Made by a program: the position numbers and the translations under genes | In this document: positions 8,152 through 8,528 of the stretch, in pieces | Layout of the letters: every line of letters begins with the position of its first letter | Position numbering within the stretch: position 1 is the first letter of the stretch | Assembly (NCBI GenBank): GCA_023700785.1 | Contig: JAMPYH010000098.1 | Coordinates: forward strand, 1-8,528 | Direction of reading: 5' to 3' | Length of the DNA: 8,528 nucleotides | DNA from: Candidatus Zixiibacteriota bacterium | GTDB taxonomy: Bacteria > Zixibacteria > MSB-5A5 > GN15 > FEB-12 | The notes under the pieces: model-generated | Told to the model about the DNA's origin: nothing | What the model saw: only the letters and a program-made list of their open reading frames with translations | Database searches by the model: none

Positions 8152-8167
8152 TGGCATCACGCTTGCA
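8152..8167 (+). promoter_or_regulatory. Sigma-54 (-24/-12) promoter of the TolC-family gene
   Basis: TGGCAT-CACGC-TTGCA matches TGGCAC-N5-TTGCW with one departure in the -24 box, and GG and GC are at exact spacing. Transcription would begin near 8178, only about six bases before the ATG at 8184. The AAGGA (8169-8173) that could act as ribosome site would then lie upstream of the transcript start. Confidence 0.78.
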
Positions 8168-8183
8168 TAAGGAAATCGCAACT

Positions 8184-8528
8184 ATGAAGCGCAACAAATC
8201 CCAGGTGAAGGTGTGGTCAGCAGGTCTTGTCGGACGGCTAATCTGTCTGGTCGTGCTTCTTTCGATAGGATTCTCGTGGAAGTCCGCAGTGAGCGCGGCC
8301 GATTCTCTGACCATTGATCAGGTCATCTCAGAAGTGATTAAATCCAACAACAGAGCCGAGGCGGCCCGCTTTATGGCCCGGTCCGCGGAAGAGAATGCTT
8401 CCTCGGCGGGTCGGTGGAAGGACCCGATGTTGATGTTTGGCATCCAGAATACGCCGACGAATTTTGACCTGGACATGGATCCTATGACCATGAAAATGGT
8501 CGGCCTGTCGCAGGATATTCCTTACTCA
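8184..8528 (+). CDS. TolC-family outer-membrane efflux channel, CusC/CzcC-like (partial, 5' end)
   Basis: The first 115 codons of a gene run off the right edge. A signal peptide is clear: basic MKRNKSQVK, a hydrophobic core at about 18-30 and an Ala/Ser-rich cleavage region near 38-41 (AVSAA-DS). The mature start SLTIDQVISEVIKSNN, with an Ala/Glu-rich helix following, is typical of the first TolC-family periplasmic helix. The stretch DPMLMFGIQNTP and later DPMTMKMVGLSQDIPY resembles outer-membrane factors of heavy-metal RND pumps. It would form the outer-membrane exit duct of a tripartite pump; adaptor and RND genes would be expected beyond the window. ATG 8184 has AAGGA ten bases upstream, but the predicted sigma-54 transcript start (about 8178) would exclude it. 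GTG codons at 8205 and 8211 are alternatives with poorly placed ribosome sites. Its promoter and enhancer link it to the two-component system. Confidence 0.85.
   Translation, partial: MKRNKSQVKVWSAGLVGRLICLVVLLSIGFSWKSAVSAADSLTIDQVISEVIKSNNRAEAARFMARSAEENASSAGRWKDPMLMFGIQNTPTNFDLDMDPMTMKMVGLSQDIPYS

Overview
The window looks like chromosomal DNA from a Gram-negative bacterium: it encodes a TolC-family outer-membrane channel and a secreted metal-binding-type protein. It uses sigma-54 regulation heavily, with two sigma-54 activators and at least two good -24/-12 promoters. It also carries a eukaryote-type Ser/Thr kinase fused to a TolB/FlgO-like domain and TPRs. That mix is common in environmental lineages such as Zixibacteria and relatives, Acidobacteria and Gemmatimonadetes, but the sequence alone does not fix the phylum. 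I see no insertion sequence, CRISPR array, integrase or rRNA.

Layout. At the left edge, a minus-strand Shine-Dalgarno (15-20) hints at a gene running out of the window. A complete tRNA-Leu(UAA) lies on the minus strand at 121-206. A GAF/AAA+/Fis-HTH sigma-54 activator (358-1956, +) converges on a membrane Ser/Thr kinase with TPRs (1944-4577, -), and the two reading frames overlap by 13 bp. A hairpin (4701-4726) separates the kinase from a small exported protein with a YHS/TRASH-like Cys motif and a His-rich tail (4759-5247, -). A 343-bp divergent control region (5248-5590) follows. Then comes a two-gene operon: a membrane sensor histidine kinase (5591-6649) and an NtrC-family response regulator (6661-8016). 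After a 167-bp control region, a TolC/CusC-like efflux channel gene starts at 8184 and runs off the right edge.

How the right half works together. The same 18-bp near-palindrome, TGAAGAATATTCTCCAAT, occurs exactly twice, in opposite orientations. One copy lies upstream of the exported Cys/His protein and the other upstream of the TolC gene. Each copy reads towards its gene, sits about 105 bp from a sigma-54 -24/-12 promoter, and has a weaker second site exactly 20 bp closer to the promoter. The simplest reading is that the NtrC-type regulator encoded between the two sites binds both and switches on a metal-binding periplasmic protein and an efflux system. This resembles the ZraSR/ZraP layout, with a TolC-type pump gene added on the far side. 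The inducing signal, probably a metal ion such as copper, silver or zinc, is inference.

The left half (GAF activator and Ser/Thr kinase/TPR protein) has no visible regulatory link to this system.
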